Assembly (NCBI GenBank): GCA_026214975.1
Contig: JAOBSW010001197.1
Coordinates: forward strand, 62,001 to 126,000
Length of the DNA: 64,000 nucleotides
From: Gentiana macrophylla
Taxonomy: Eukaryota > Streptophyta > Magnoliopsida > Gentianales > Gentianaceae
Direction of reading: 5' to 3'
Shown: one piece after another, positions 12,396-22,974 of the stretch
Position numbering within the stretch: position 1 is the stretch's first letter
Layout of the letters: each line of letters starts with the position of its first letter
The notes under the pieces: model-generated
Databases searched by the model: none
Told to the model about the DNA's origin: nothing
What the model saw: the letters and a program-made list of their open reading frames with translations, nothing else
Translations under genes and position numbers: made by a program

Positions 12396-15300
12396 TTAAT
12401 CTGTCGATTTGTCTGTTCGACTTGACCATTTGCTTGAGGATGAGCCACCGAAGTGAAATGCTGGTCGATATGATACTCGGCTAACCACTCGCTGACTCTT
12501 CGGTCTTCGAATTGAGTGCCATTGTCCGAGATTAAAGCCTTCGGAATACCATACCTGCATAAAATATCGACCCATGGAATTTCTTGATGTAGTCGCTTTG
12601 ATGTCGGGTAAAGCCTTGGCTTCTACCCACTTGGTGAAATAATCTACAGCTACAACAACAAACTTATTGTTCCCCGGAGCTCGAGGTAGGGGTCCCACAA
12701 TGTCGACTCCCCATACATCGAAAGGCCATGCTGACGAGATGACATTCATTTCTTGTGCTTGTTGATGAGAGATGTTATCGTGGATTTGACAGGAATTGCA
12801 TCTCTGCACTAAATTGTTCGCACCTCGTTGCATTGATGGCCAAAAATATCCCGTGAGCTTGCATTTCCGAGCTAACATCCTAGCCCCACAGTGATTTCCA
12901 CAAGCCCCTCTATGGATTTCTTCGAGAAGGTACTCTCCCTATGTCTCAGATGCGCACCTCAACCATGGACTTGTGAACGACTTCCGATAAAGTATGTCAT
13001 TAAAGAATGCATATCGAAAGCCGACTGCAGTCGAACCTTTCTTGACTGCACTTTATCATTGGTAATATTCCGCCCTTAAGTAAAGGACAATCGGATCCAT
13101 CCATGTGGCTCGGCCGAGATATCGGCCGGGCCTCTATCTCTTCGTAGCTTCTTTCTCAGTAAAGCAACTCTACTAACACCTTTTTTACTAGAGACGAAAT
13201 TCGACGCTAGCTTGGACAAGGCATCGCCCTCTTGTTACGAGTTCTAGTGTACCGTCGAATTGAATCGAGTTGAATCTCGACTTGAGGCCTTGAACTATCG
13301 CCAAATATTTCTTCATAGTATCTTCCTTAGCCTCGTATTCCCTTTGATATGATTAACGACTAATTGCGAGTCACTATAAACGCTGAGATTTTCGACTTCC
13401 TTTCTTCAGAGCGAGCTTCGCATCGTAATAAGTGCTTCATACTCGCCCTATTATTAGTTGCCTTAAAATCGAACCGAGAGCGCGACGGGAACTCCTCCTT
13501 CGGCCGACTAATAGGAGACTCGCGCCGATCCTCTTTGCTCGAGGCTCCATCAAGATAGAGCATCCATCGTTTCTTCCCGACTCGCTTTTCTTGCTCGAGT
13601 TGCACCGATATACCCTCGGCTAAGAAGTCTCGCTAAAGCTTGAGCCTTGATCGTGCGCGCGCACGAACTCAATATCGATTGAGCCATCTCGATTACCCAT
13701 TTCGCGAGTCGACCGGATGTGTCGGGCTTCGCTGTAATTTGCTTGAGTGGTTGGTCCAGAATTACCACTATAGGATGGGCTTGAAAGTATGGCCTAAGTT
13801 TTCTCGACGCTGCGGTACCAACCGGGATAATGCGAGTTTCTCACGGTGAGTATCGGGTTTCGGGGTCATGCAGAGCTTTACTCACAAAATATATAGGCAC
13901 TGGCCCTTCTCCCCCTCTCGACCAAGACCGAACTCACCGCTTCATCGCAGATCGATAGATAAACCAACAACCTTCCCCTCTCGAGGAGAAGTGAGAGTGG
14001 GTAGTTCGACAGATATGTTTTTAATTCTTCAAGGCTTTCGACATTCGCCGTCCCAATGGAAAGGACTCGGCCAAGGATCTTGAAGAACGGTAGTGCTACA
14101 TTTGATCGAGATAAGAATCTATTCAAGGTCGCCATCCGACCCGTGAGTCTCGAACCTCTTTCATATTTCGAGGTGCGTGCATGTTCTTTAGTGTGTCGAT
14201 CTTATCGGGTTAGCTCGAATCCCATCCTCGAGACCATGTACCCTAGAAATTTGCCTGTTCTCACTCCAAAGGTGCACTTTTTAGGATTAAGCTTCATTTC
14301 AAGATCTCTTAACACTTCAAATACTTCCCTAGCGTCTACCAAAATTGCTCCATCGATCGGCTTTTGATGAGTAGATCGCCCACATAGACTTCCATGTTCT
14401 TACCAATCGCTTCGCAAAATTTTATTGATCGCCGCCTTTGGTATGTAGCTCCAAAGATTCTTTAGTCCGAATGGCATGGTAACATAACAAAAGGTGCCGA
14501 ACTCCGTAATGAATGCGGTCTCTCGCATCCCGAGGTCCATAAGAATGATGGTACCTTGTATGCATCGAGGAACGCGAATACCTCGTGAACCGATGGTCGA
14601 ATCAACTAACTCGTCGATCTGGGGGCGCGGATAAGAATCTTTGGGGCATGCCTTATTCAAACTCCGTGAAATCTACGCGACATGCGCCACCGCCATCCGG
14701 TTTCTTCACCAACACCGATTAGCGAGCCATTCTCGATAAAATACTTTTACTATATTTGCCGGCGATGAGCTTCCCGACTTCGGACTCGATAGCTTCCAAT
14801 CGATCTTGGCGCGGTTTCGCTTCTTCGTTTGATCGCCTTCGCCTGGTCAACTTCGAAGTTTATGGATGGCGATGTCCGCCGGTAGACTGGCATGTCGGAT
14901 GCCTTCCATGCGCTAAAACGCCCTTGAATTCTTTTTTAGCAAGTCGATCAATAACCGCTTTTCCGAGTCGGAATCCAGATCCGACTTGGACACCTCGATC
15001 GACTTCATCTTCCCACAAGCCGATAGTTTCGATCGCTTCGCTGGGCCCAACATTTCTCTTCCTCTTCTTCCGAATAAGCTCATCGACGAGGACTTGTTGT
15101 ATCGCCATCTTACCGCTCATCACTATCGAATTACGACTTCGGCGATCTCAATATCCCCTTTACTTGTGGGAACCATTCCGAGTTGGGAATTTCATACTAT
15201 TATGAAACGCCGAAATTATAGCTCAGAACTCAAAAAAAGGTTGGTCTACCCAAAATGACGTTATATGCGGAGGAGCTTTCACTACCACGTAGTTTAGCTC

Positions 15301-15480
15301 TAGTGTCCTCCCTCTTTCTCCATCACCTACCGCCGTGAGTAGCTTTACGGAACCCATGGATGGATCGCTCTGTCTGTGAAACCGAACAGTGGAGAAGTTT
15401 ATAGGCGCTAAGTCTTTCTCTTTGAGCTTCATACCTGGAAGGCCGAGTAGTACAAGATATTTACAATTTGCCATTATCGA
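12396..15480 (-). pseudogene. Element B pol remnant (PR-RT-RNase H-integrase)
   Basis: From right to left on the minus strand: protease-like region (15474-15223, CKYLVLLGLPGMKLKEKDLAP); RT (about 15123-13878, with YPRPQIDELVD and GTFCYVTMPFGLKN); RNase H (about 13768-13360, LYLDGASSKE); integrase (about 13080-12396, YFWPSM, RCNSCQ, WGVDIVGPLPRAPG, AVDYFTKWVEAKA). The RT active-site box reads EVYVGDLLIK near 14365-14395, so the first catalytic Asp of YVDD has become Gly. Multiple frameshifts and stops separate the pieces. The family is gypsy; the protein is dead. Confidence 0.78.
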
Positions 15481-16439
15481 CGCAAACCCTCGATACTCGG
15501 GTGCGACTTATAATCGCTTCAATTACTAACCCCTCACTATGACTCATCGATTTAGGACGCCGCTCTCGGGCCATACCCGACCTCCATGGTTAGCCTCGAT
15601 CGCTTATGTGGCCTCGAGCCGTCGCCTGGTTCTCGATCGCTCGCTCCTTCACTCTCCCTGGCCCAAATATCATATTCACGTAATTATTTGGGCGATTATC
15701 ATCGAACGGTCCCGACCATTGTAGTCCCTATCGTTATCGTGAGATCGGTCTCTTCCGGGGATCGATCTCTTCTTCTCTCGATTATCTCGACTTCGCCTCT
15801 ATCCTGGTCGATTTTTCCTTTTAAAATCTCGTTGCCCCTTGGGCTCGAATATCGTGATCCGTCGACGACCTCATCCAACTTTCCTCTTGGATACGGGCTT
15901 CGTGTCTTTCTTTAAGTCGAAACACTCTTCCGCCGAATGGCCTCGTATCCTCGTGGAATTCACAATACTTTGTCGACCTTTTTTTTCTCGAGGTTTTTGA
16001 TCGGAGGTGGCCTCTTAGCTAGGTTCTTGGAGACCATGATTGATAAAACCTCTCGTCTGCGTGACCGGTTGAGAGGAGTAAAGTCTTTATCCTTTTACCC
16101 CCTTTTCTCTCGACCGCCCGACACGGGAGCCTCGATGCGATCCCACACCGATGCTTTTCTTTCCACATCTTGCCGCCGAGATCGACTCTTATTTGCTCTC
16201 GACCATCTTTCCTCGAGTTGTCCATCCACTCGGCTTGGGTGTGTCTCAAGACCGCCTCCGCGCCTGACAAAATCGATGGACGACATTCACACATTCGCCC
16301 ATGTTTCGTGGTAGGTTTCTCGCTAACTTCTCATATAGCTTTGTGTTACGCAATCCCCCACAAACGAAGTGATCAGACTCGATCCTGTGGGTCCTTGACC
16401 TGCATGGCCTCTAGGTTAAACCTCTTTAGATAATCTAAC

Positions 16440-17014
16440 ACCGACTGCCCCTATGTCGCCTCACATTTGTGAGGTGCGTCTCGCTTCGCTTGAAACTTTT
16501 TGTTGACGATAAAGGCGTCTCTAAATTTTCGGCGAGTACGGTGAAACCGAGATGGACCCGGTTTCAACTTGGTAAACCACTCTCTTGCTCGACCTACGAG
16601 TAGAGTCTCGAATGCCCGCATCGCATCTCGCCTGCAGTGCACAGATCCCACCTCATCTGGGATAGATACCTGTGGAGATGGTCCTCCGGGTCGGTGGTGC
16701 CATCATACGGGTCTATCTTAGGAATCTTAAACCCCTTGGGTTTAGGATAATCTTCAATCTCCTTGGTGAATGGAGACTCTAACCACAACGAACCCTGGGT
16801 CTTTCCTAGGATTACGCTCTAACTCTCGCCTAACGCTATCTTCGTCGATGCGTATGTGCTTTATTGATTTCTCGCTTCCTCCTTTCAACCGAACTCGGAG
16901 GAGGCGCCGATCTCTTCGAATCGAATCGCTTAGGCTTATTGGCGGCGATATTCGCACCGCCTCCGCGCCGATGTCGCGCTGTTGTTGAAGTTTTGCGTGT
17001 AAACGCTCCGCCAT
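16440..17014 (-). pseudogene. Element B gag remnant
   Basis: Overlapping minus-strand frames carry the plant Ty3/gypsy gag signature: PKGFKIPKIDPYDGTTDPED, then a break, then RDAMRAFETLLVGRAREWFTKL and a basic segment. A frame change near 16630 splits the domain. Between this and the protease (about 15480-16440) only fragmentary basic, Arg/Asp-rich frames remain, probably the degraded gag tail. Confidence 0.7.
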
Positions 17015-17291
17015 TATTTTTCTCAGGGCATTGTGACTGTCGCCGCCAATCGATCCACTATAGCTCGATGCTCTGGCGCAGGCCCCGAGCCTCGCTGGTG
17101 GATTTTCCCGAGCTCGCTTTGGTGGATTTTTTGGACGGTATCTAAGGCTGGATCCTTGTCTCCCCGAGTCTCCATACCGCGCTCACCTATCTCAAGCGGG
17201 TTTCGCGGATCTATGTTTTTGGAGGTGGTTCTTCGGCGGTTTTGTCTTTGGGAGGCATGATGATCTTGACGTATTCAAAGAAAAGAAAGGG

Positions 17292-17308
17292 CCTCCTTCT
17301 AGCGCCAA
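17292..17308 (-). promoter_or_regulatory. Element B primer binding site
   Basis: On the minus strand TTGGCGCTAGAAGGAGG directly follows the 5' LTR. The TTGGCGC start is typical of plant gypsy primer sites; the tRNA was not determined. Confidence 0.6.
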
Positions 17309-17886
17309 TGACGATGACAAATTACGTCACCTTAAAGATCCGGGCTTTTCCTTATGTTATTGATGAATAATCAAGAACCTTTATGCCAAGAACAAAGAAG
17401 GGGTTTTTGTATATTTACGGCTGAGTCTAAGTGGAATTCTTAGAGTGCCTACGTATCTCGTTATTCTTCCAGAATCAAGCCATACGTAGTTCCCGAACGT
17501 TGTATTTATAAGGACAATGCATGACCTAACCCTAATATGAGTCGGTCCGTGGCTATTGTCATATCTACCCTTAATTGGGCTTTTACCCTTGCCCAAGTTA
17601 TCCGGTGGATATTGGGCCAACGTAGCTGGTGTGGACTCGTTCTCGAAATTGATCCGCCCGACCGGGAAGATCGACTCGAACTCACGTCCCGTGACGCGTC
17701 AGAAGTCGATAGTCGTGACTTGAGCTCCTAGATATACTTCGTGCTCGAGGATCGACATATGTGTCATGGCTCCGAGACCAATAGTCTGACTTGTATGCCT
17801 TATCTGGCTCATACGCCTTAGTAAATATTTGATCCCTGGGGTCCACTCGATGATGATATATCGAGGTACGTAACCCGGTATCGTCA
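17309..17886 (-). repeat. Element B LTR, right copy (5' LTR in element sense)
   Basis: 578 bp matching the left LTR with scattered substitutions and 1-bp indels. Minus-strand TATA box at 17503-17510. The AAGAA duplication follows at 17887. Confidence 0.85.
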
Positions 17887-17891
17887 AAGAA

Positions 17892-18239
17892 CAAGACAGA
17901 CAAGTGCATACCGATTTACTTGTTATTCAACAAAATGGAGAGGCAGTTGAAAGTTTGATCGATGAGCTAATTGCAGAAGAAACTTTTGTGGAAACAAGAA
18001 CTGAGGAAAATGAAGAAGCCTCAGTTAAAGCTATGTTGAGCATCAGAAAGAAGATTGCAATTTGTGCTAGATTGCTAAATGAATTAAAGGAAGCTAAAGA
18101 TAGAGAAGAAAAAACTGAGGGGGAATATACCCTGAAACCTGAAGAAAAAGAACTTGGCTTTATATCAAAAGCAGAAGAGAAGATAATGGATAAGGAGATT
18201 AAAGAAATTTTGATAAAACTCAAGAACCAGGATAACTAA
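17892..18239 (+). pseudogene. Element A ORF2, C-terminal part after element B
   Basis: Continues in frame from codon 7932-7934 once element B and one copy of its AAGAA duplication are discounted. It encodes about 115 Glu/Lys-rich residues with heptad-like spacing (ELKEAKDREEKTEGEY) and stops at 18237-18239. The exact frame continuity is strong support for the nested-insertion reading. No enzymatic motif is seen. About 300 bp of untranslated sequence then leads to the purine tract. Confidence 0.65.
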
Positions 18240-18525
18240 GAAGAAAATCGGCTGATCAATGAATACCTGGATATCAAACCCAGAGATAATGAATCAAGAG
18301 AAGAAGGAAAAGAAAGAAGGCTTCTAGAAACAAAAAGAAGTATCTTTCTTGGTGAAAAAGATGTTTTATCTGGAAAAAGAAAATTTGTAATGAACCCAGT
18401 AACTCAGTTTGTTTTAGCACAACCTTGTAATGAACTCAGCTGTTTTAGTTTGTTATTTTAGTTTGTTATGATCTCTTGCATTATTCTTTTATTATTGCTT
18501 TTAGGTAGGGTTATGACACATCATC

Positions 18526-18539
18526 AAAAAAGGGGAAAT
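18526..18539 (+). promoter_or_regulatory. Element A polypurine tract
   Basis: AAAAAAGGGGAAAT lies immediately before the TGTTGG start of the 3' LTR. It is where plus-strand DNA synthesis would be primed. Confidence 0.75.
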
Positions 18540-21500
18540 TGTTGGATATAATATATGTGTTTTGATGATGATTCGTCACGTATTTGTTAGGAAATCACTA
18601 GTTTAACGCAGCAGAATTTAAAATTTGATTTCCTTTTTACTAGATCGTTCTTCGTTTAATGCAATAAACACGTTAAGTAGTTTGACGGTTATACCTTGAT
18701 GATCTGTAAGATCATTGTTTTGACCGTCAACGGAGAGTAGTTCAGTGCGCAAGCCGTCCACGCGTCCGGCCTCTATCACTAATCCACACGAACCCCTCGC
18801 CGGAATCCACCTTGGATTGCTATCGGAAAAACTCCGGTTGCTAGACCGGCCTTTTTCCTCCCTCACAAACTCACTATAGGTTGCTCTCTATTTTACACAA
18901 GAACTATGAGCTCTTGCAATTGTGATGTACAAAAGATCTTGACACCCACTTCCTTTATATAGAGGAAGTGGCGCCCCTATGTTGTGTGGAGGAGAAGAAA
19001 ACCTTTTCCCAATAAAATAAGGAAAATCTCCTAGATTGATTTATCTCTTTTATTATAATTAATTTTGCCAATATCTAATATTGAATATAATTATCTTATT
19101 ACCATAAATCTGTTTTTCCAAAATCAATTAATATCTTATATTAATATTATGGCAATCTTATTAATTAAAGTGCACAATCCAAGTGTATCTTATACACATC
19201 AAATGTGGCGCCCCTATAGTCAACTAATTGACTTCCGGAATATTCTTTAATTAATATAATTTGTATATAATTAATATCCTGCATTTTATTTATTCATAAT
19301 AAATAAATACCACCATATTAATTTACCACTATAACCTTTATAGTCTAGAGATAAACTTTCCTTATTTGGTTATCAACTATAACCGCATTTTAATCCGACT
19401 CGATGTTCATATGTGTGTGACCCGATAGGCTTCCGAATATGTTGGCCGTAGACACAAAGTGCAAATTACCAAAATGCCCTTCATGCCTAACGATCACGGG
19501 ATAGCGTCTAGCAACACACCGTGACCCCCAATCATCAGAAGAGTCAAAAGCAATGACTACTACCTTTCATGTGAAGCAGTTACCGTGTAACTTACAATCC
19601 TATCGCTGAATCAATATCCATACAATCGTATCTCGAGTGTCAATACATTAACGATCGTATCTTATAATCAGGATATCATGCTCTCTCGGAATAACACATT
19701 TACTCCCACTTTGCAAAGATTCTCGAGAGCTAGACATTCCTTATAAGAAGGCCATTTCAGATATTCGATCCCAATCATAGGATACGCGATTCCTGCATTT
19801 CGACCAATCATGTATACTCGTGATGCTTCAATAACATACCCAATCACTACCGCATGATCGCCCGTGGTTAGGAGAAATCTCAATAGTTTCAAAGCATGAC
19901 AATCCACACCGTGATGCCATGAAGACTCGGTCAAAAGGATAATTACACAACCGCCACATAGTGTGACACTTAATGTAAGTGGTCACCTAACGACGCATTC
20001 TCCAATACACGTCCACGCATACCCAAGTGTCCCTACAATTCGATAGACGAGATCTATCTCTATCTTCTAAAAGATAGAGGACATCCAATACGTGCTAGTC
20101 TGATTATACTATCAATGTCCCATTTGATAATATGTAAGACTAGATACATTTAAGTACCAGTCTTGTTATAGTGATTAGAGATCTCATCAACCATAATCAC
20201 TTTCATAGTTTCTCTATCACAGATTGACACTAGGGACGTTACTATATATATACAACAAATAATATGAAGATAAACAATATATAATAACATAAGTGCTTTT
20301 ATTAATCATAATAAAGTTATTACATGAACTAAATAGACTGTAAATGACCCGACCCGGTCGGATCCAGTTCAACCCGATTGGGTTTAGGACACATTTCCAA
20401 CAGTATTTAGTAAGATCACTTACAACCCATGATCATGAAGTAATAACTATCTGTCATAGTGCATAATGAAAGAAGAAACAAGAAATAGTCTAGAGAAAAG
20501 TGTATAAGTTCTATCTAGAGTCTGAACTTTGTATAGGTTGTTTCAGACAAGCATTGTAATAGATAGGAACTAAGTTTAACTGGTGAGTCACGCAAGAAGC
20601 AAACCGAGTATACATATGAAGAATCGAGGGGACATGACTCGGTTGGCTCATCTAGAAGGTCAAGGCGAGGGTTCAAACTCGGATGATGAAGAACTGAGGG
20701 ACACAGACTCAGTTATTTAAGACTGAAGAACTGAGGTGAATAACTCAGTTAGAAGCTGATTAAGTCGCGACTATAAGTCAGGATTCAGGCAAGTCTGTGG
20801 TGACCTGGAACTGAACTATAGATCATGTAAAGCTGAATAATCTTATGGACAAAGATTATCTGTTACCAGAAAAAGAAGAAGCTTAATGGTGTACCCTGAC
20901 TTAGTCAATTGAAGTCAGATGTCAAGTATACGAGTACTCAATTTTGAAGAAGAGTAGAAAACCGAGTTAATGCCTTGTTGAATTTGATATGTCTAAACGA
21001 CAAAAGGTCGTACATATGAACGTTGGATAAATGACAAATGCAACGGCTATAAAATTTATTCGACCGTTACATTACCCCTATAAATACACAGAAAGAAGCA
21101 ATTGAAGAAGATAGATCTGGGAAAAGTTCTACAAAGCACATGCCAAAAGATCTAGATCCAGAATATCGGATTTCATATCAAAAAGGGGAAGCCAACGGAA
21201 TTGCCTTGAAGATTACAGAGAAATATCCAGTAACCCATTAAGGGGGAAGAAGGCATCTTGGAGCTACAATGCGAAGGCATCTTGGAGCCACAACGCCATA
21301 TCCAGAAGAATCAGACAGCTCACTGAATTAATCTTTTGATTAATTCTAAACCTGACCTTTGTGAAAAAGGGTTGGTTGTGCATAGTTTGAGGAGAGCAAC
21401 TCCACCTTTCCTCATACGGTTGCAATTTGGTTGCCACAGCTGTTGGTGCAGTCTGCGGACTGTGTTTGTGATTAGTGGTAAGCTGGTGAAGGAGTAACTC

Positions 21501-22116
21501 CACCTCCGAAGGATCAGTGTGTAGAGTGAAGGGAGCAATCTCACCTTTCTTCATTATGTGTAGATAGTGAAACTAGGGTGTCGTGAAGGATTGTCATTGG
21601 GCTAGGATTTTGTAACAGTTATCTCAAGATTCTAGTGATACCTCCTACACTATAGGATAAGGGGAGACGTACGGGATTACACCACCCGGAACTTCCATAA
21701 ACAAACTTTGTGTTGATTTACTTTACGCATTTATATTTGTCCTGTGATTGCTTCAATTATTGCATTATATTTTCATTACTTCACTCAGCAAACATCAGAC
21801 ACCGAGTCAGCACAAAACTGATACTTAGGAGACTTAGATCTTTGTTGACACATCTATTGCACAAAAGGCTTGATCTTATCCGCTGCAAGTTAGTTCAGTT
21901 CTAGCACTAGCTAAGCTGAGTTAACTAACTCCTACACAAGGTTAAAGGATAGGAACAAAACTGAACTGAGACACATGGTACATCAGCTTGTTAGTTCAGT
22001 TTGAGTTTACAAGAAACTCAATTCCTGGGGTACTTTCAGTTTTGGGAAAGTTTTTGGTGACAAGTTTATTCACCCCCTCCCTCTAAACTTGTGTTAGCCT
22101 TTCCAAGGCACCAACA
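18540..22116 (+). repeat. Element A 3' LTR, split by solo LTR C1
   Basis: Matches the 5' LTR at 18540-18584 and again at 20403-22116, interrupted by C1. TATA box at 21079-21086. It ends CCAACA, followed by the TCATC duplication. Differences from the 5' LTR are scattered substitutions and single-base indels. Confidence 0.85.
18585..20402 (-). mobile_element. C1: solo LTR of copia family C
   Basis: 1818 bp between GTATT duplications (18580-18584, 20403-20407), ending TGTTAG...CCAACA. The minus strand matches the LTRs of element D (43265-45231) nearly throughout, including the start TGTTGGAA.TGTGTCCTAAAC. There is no internal region, so it is a solo LTR left by LTR-LTR recombination. Its minus-strand TATA box (TATATAAA, about 18955) sits in the loop of an 8-bp inverted repeat CCACTTCC/GGAAGTGG. 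Confidence 0.85.
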
Positions 22117-22121
22117 TCATC

Positions 22122-22839
22122 CCTCATCCGTGTTTCGTCCGACTAGAAGAATACGACAATGGGACCCTTTATCTCCATTCCTATTTATTTTATACGCGGA
22201 AGGATTTTCTGCAATGTTTAGAAGGGCGGCCTCCACTTCAACTCTTCATGGTGTTAAGTTCGGTAGAAATCGTACATGTGAATTGACTCACCTACTCTTT
22301 GCAGATGATAGCTTGGTATTTGCAGAGGCAACTATTGAGTCATGTACAAACATAAAAAATATTCTCAATGACTATGAGTTATGTTCGGGCCAAAAGATAA
22401 ATTTGCAGAAATCCTCCTTGTATTTTAGCAAGAATGTCAATTGGGGTGATACGGAAGCATTAGCCGGCTCCCTTTACATTCCTTTGGGCAACTACACAGG
22501 CAAGTATTTGGGATTTCCTTTCGTTATTGGTCGTTCCAAAAGCGAAAATTTCTCATATATCAAAGAAAGGGTCCAAAAAAGGTTGTCGGGGTGGAAAGGA
22601 AAATTTATTTCTCTGGCTGGTAAAGAGATTCTCATTAAATCGGTAATTCAATCCTTGCCACAATACGTTATGCAGTGTTTTGCCCTCCCGAAAGAGGTCA
22701 TTACGGACTTAGAAAAAATGGCCAGTAATTCTTCTTGAGTTCTTCAGATGGAAAAAATAAAATGCATTGGAAATCATGGTCAACTTGCCAACAAAATGCG
22801 AAGGAGGACTGGGTTTCAGAGACTTAGAATGCTTAAATT
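22122..22839 (+). pseudogene. LINE ORF2, second half of RT (after element A)
   Basis: Directly after the right TSD of element A, the RT frame continues from VLINGH with the expected RT core: RQWDPLSPFLF, then the catalytic box LLFADDSLVF (about 22288-22317), GQKINLQKSS and GKYLGFPFVIGRSK. A stop at 22736 and a frame shift precede GGLGFRDLECLN at the very end. The continuity with the sequence at 3544 shows that element A inserted cleanly. The last codons run into the LINE TSD at 22840. Confidence 0.82.
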
Positions 22840-22849
22840 TTCTCTTATC
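22840..22849. repeat. LINE target-site duplication, right copy
   Basis: TTCTCTTATC, identical to bases 1-10, immediately after the last LINE codons. From here to about 22975 the DNA is AT-rich flank with no feature seen. Confidence 0.75.
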
Positions 22850-22974
22850 ACTTTCGATTTTTCTATTAACCTTTTCTTAAAGCTTTTTCATTTTTTATTT
22901 TTTTTAATGTGTCTTTAAAATATATGTTCGTGACACGTGGTAACAATAAATTGAGAAAAATAACCATTGGCCAT

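Larger units (their letters stand above)
7935..17886 (-). mobile_element. Element B: Tat-type Ty3/gypsy retrotransposon with antisense gene
   Basis: LTRs 7935-8515 and 17309-17886 (about 580 bp, TGACGA...CGTCA), flanked by AAGAA (7930-7934 and 17887-17891). On the minus strand the order after the right LTR is primer site, gag, protease, RT, RNase H, integrase, which is the gypsy order. Between integrase and the left LTR is a spliced gene in the opposite (plus) direction. That layout is known from the Tat lineage (Retand/Grande-like elements with extra antisense ORFs). All sense coding parts are broken by shifts and stops, yet the two LTRs still look about 95% alike by eye. Confidence 0.85.
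3545..22116 (+). mobile_element. Element A: non-autonomous LTR retrotransposon without pol
   Basis: Two long LTRs (3545-5305 and 18540-22116) start TGTTGG and end CCAACA, and the element is flanked by the 5-bp duplication TCATC (3540-3544, 22117-22121). A tRNA-iMet-like primer site follows the left LTR and a purine tract precedes the right one. After subtracting nested elements B and C1 the internal region is only about 3.3 kb. It encodes a gag-tail-like protein and a second long ORF, but no protease, integrase or RT was seen. The CATCATCAAAAAAGGGGAAAT/TGTTGG 3' junction and the KKIWVPKKN end of the first ORF resemble large Ty1/copia (Sirevirus-like) elements. It is probably mobilised by a relative; the lineage is an inference. 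Confidence 0.8.
11..22839 (-). mobile_element. L1-type LINE with 5' inversion (twin priming), split by nested LTR elements
   Basis: One non-LTR retrotransposon insertion. From left to right: a T-rich tail (11-50), the C-terminal part of ORF2 on the minus strand (61 to about 1588), then the N-terminal endonuclease and RT parts on the plus strand (about 1589-3544, resuming at 22122-22839). The plus part stops at residues GGLGFRDLECLN and the minus part starts at KALLAKQA, which are consecutive in plant LINE ORF2 proteins, so together they make one protein with almost nothing missing. Ten-base direct repeats flank the whole. This order (3' part in sense, 5' part inverted beside it) is the known product of twin-primed LINE integration. 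There is no ORF1, so the copy is 5'-truncated close to the ORF2 start. Length without the nested elements is about 4.25 kb. Confidence 0.8.

Noticed and set aside
13360..17260. Many plus-strand ORFs of 60-149 aa
   Set aside because: Opposite-strand shadows of element B gag-pol; Arg/Ser/Leu-rich with no motif, while the minus strand shows real gypsy domains.
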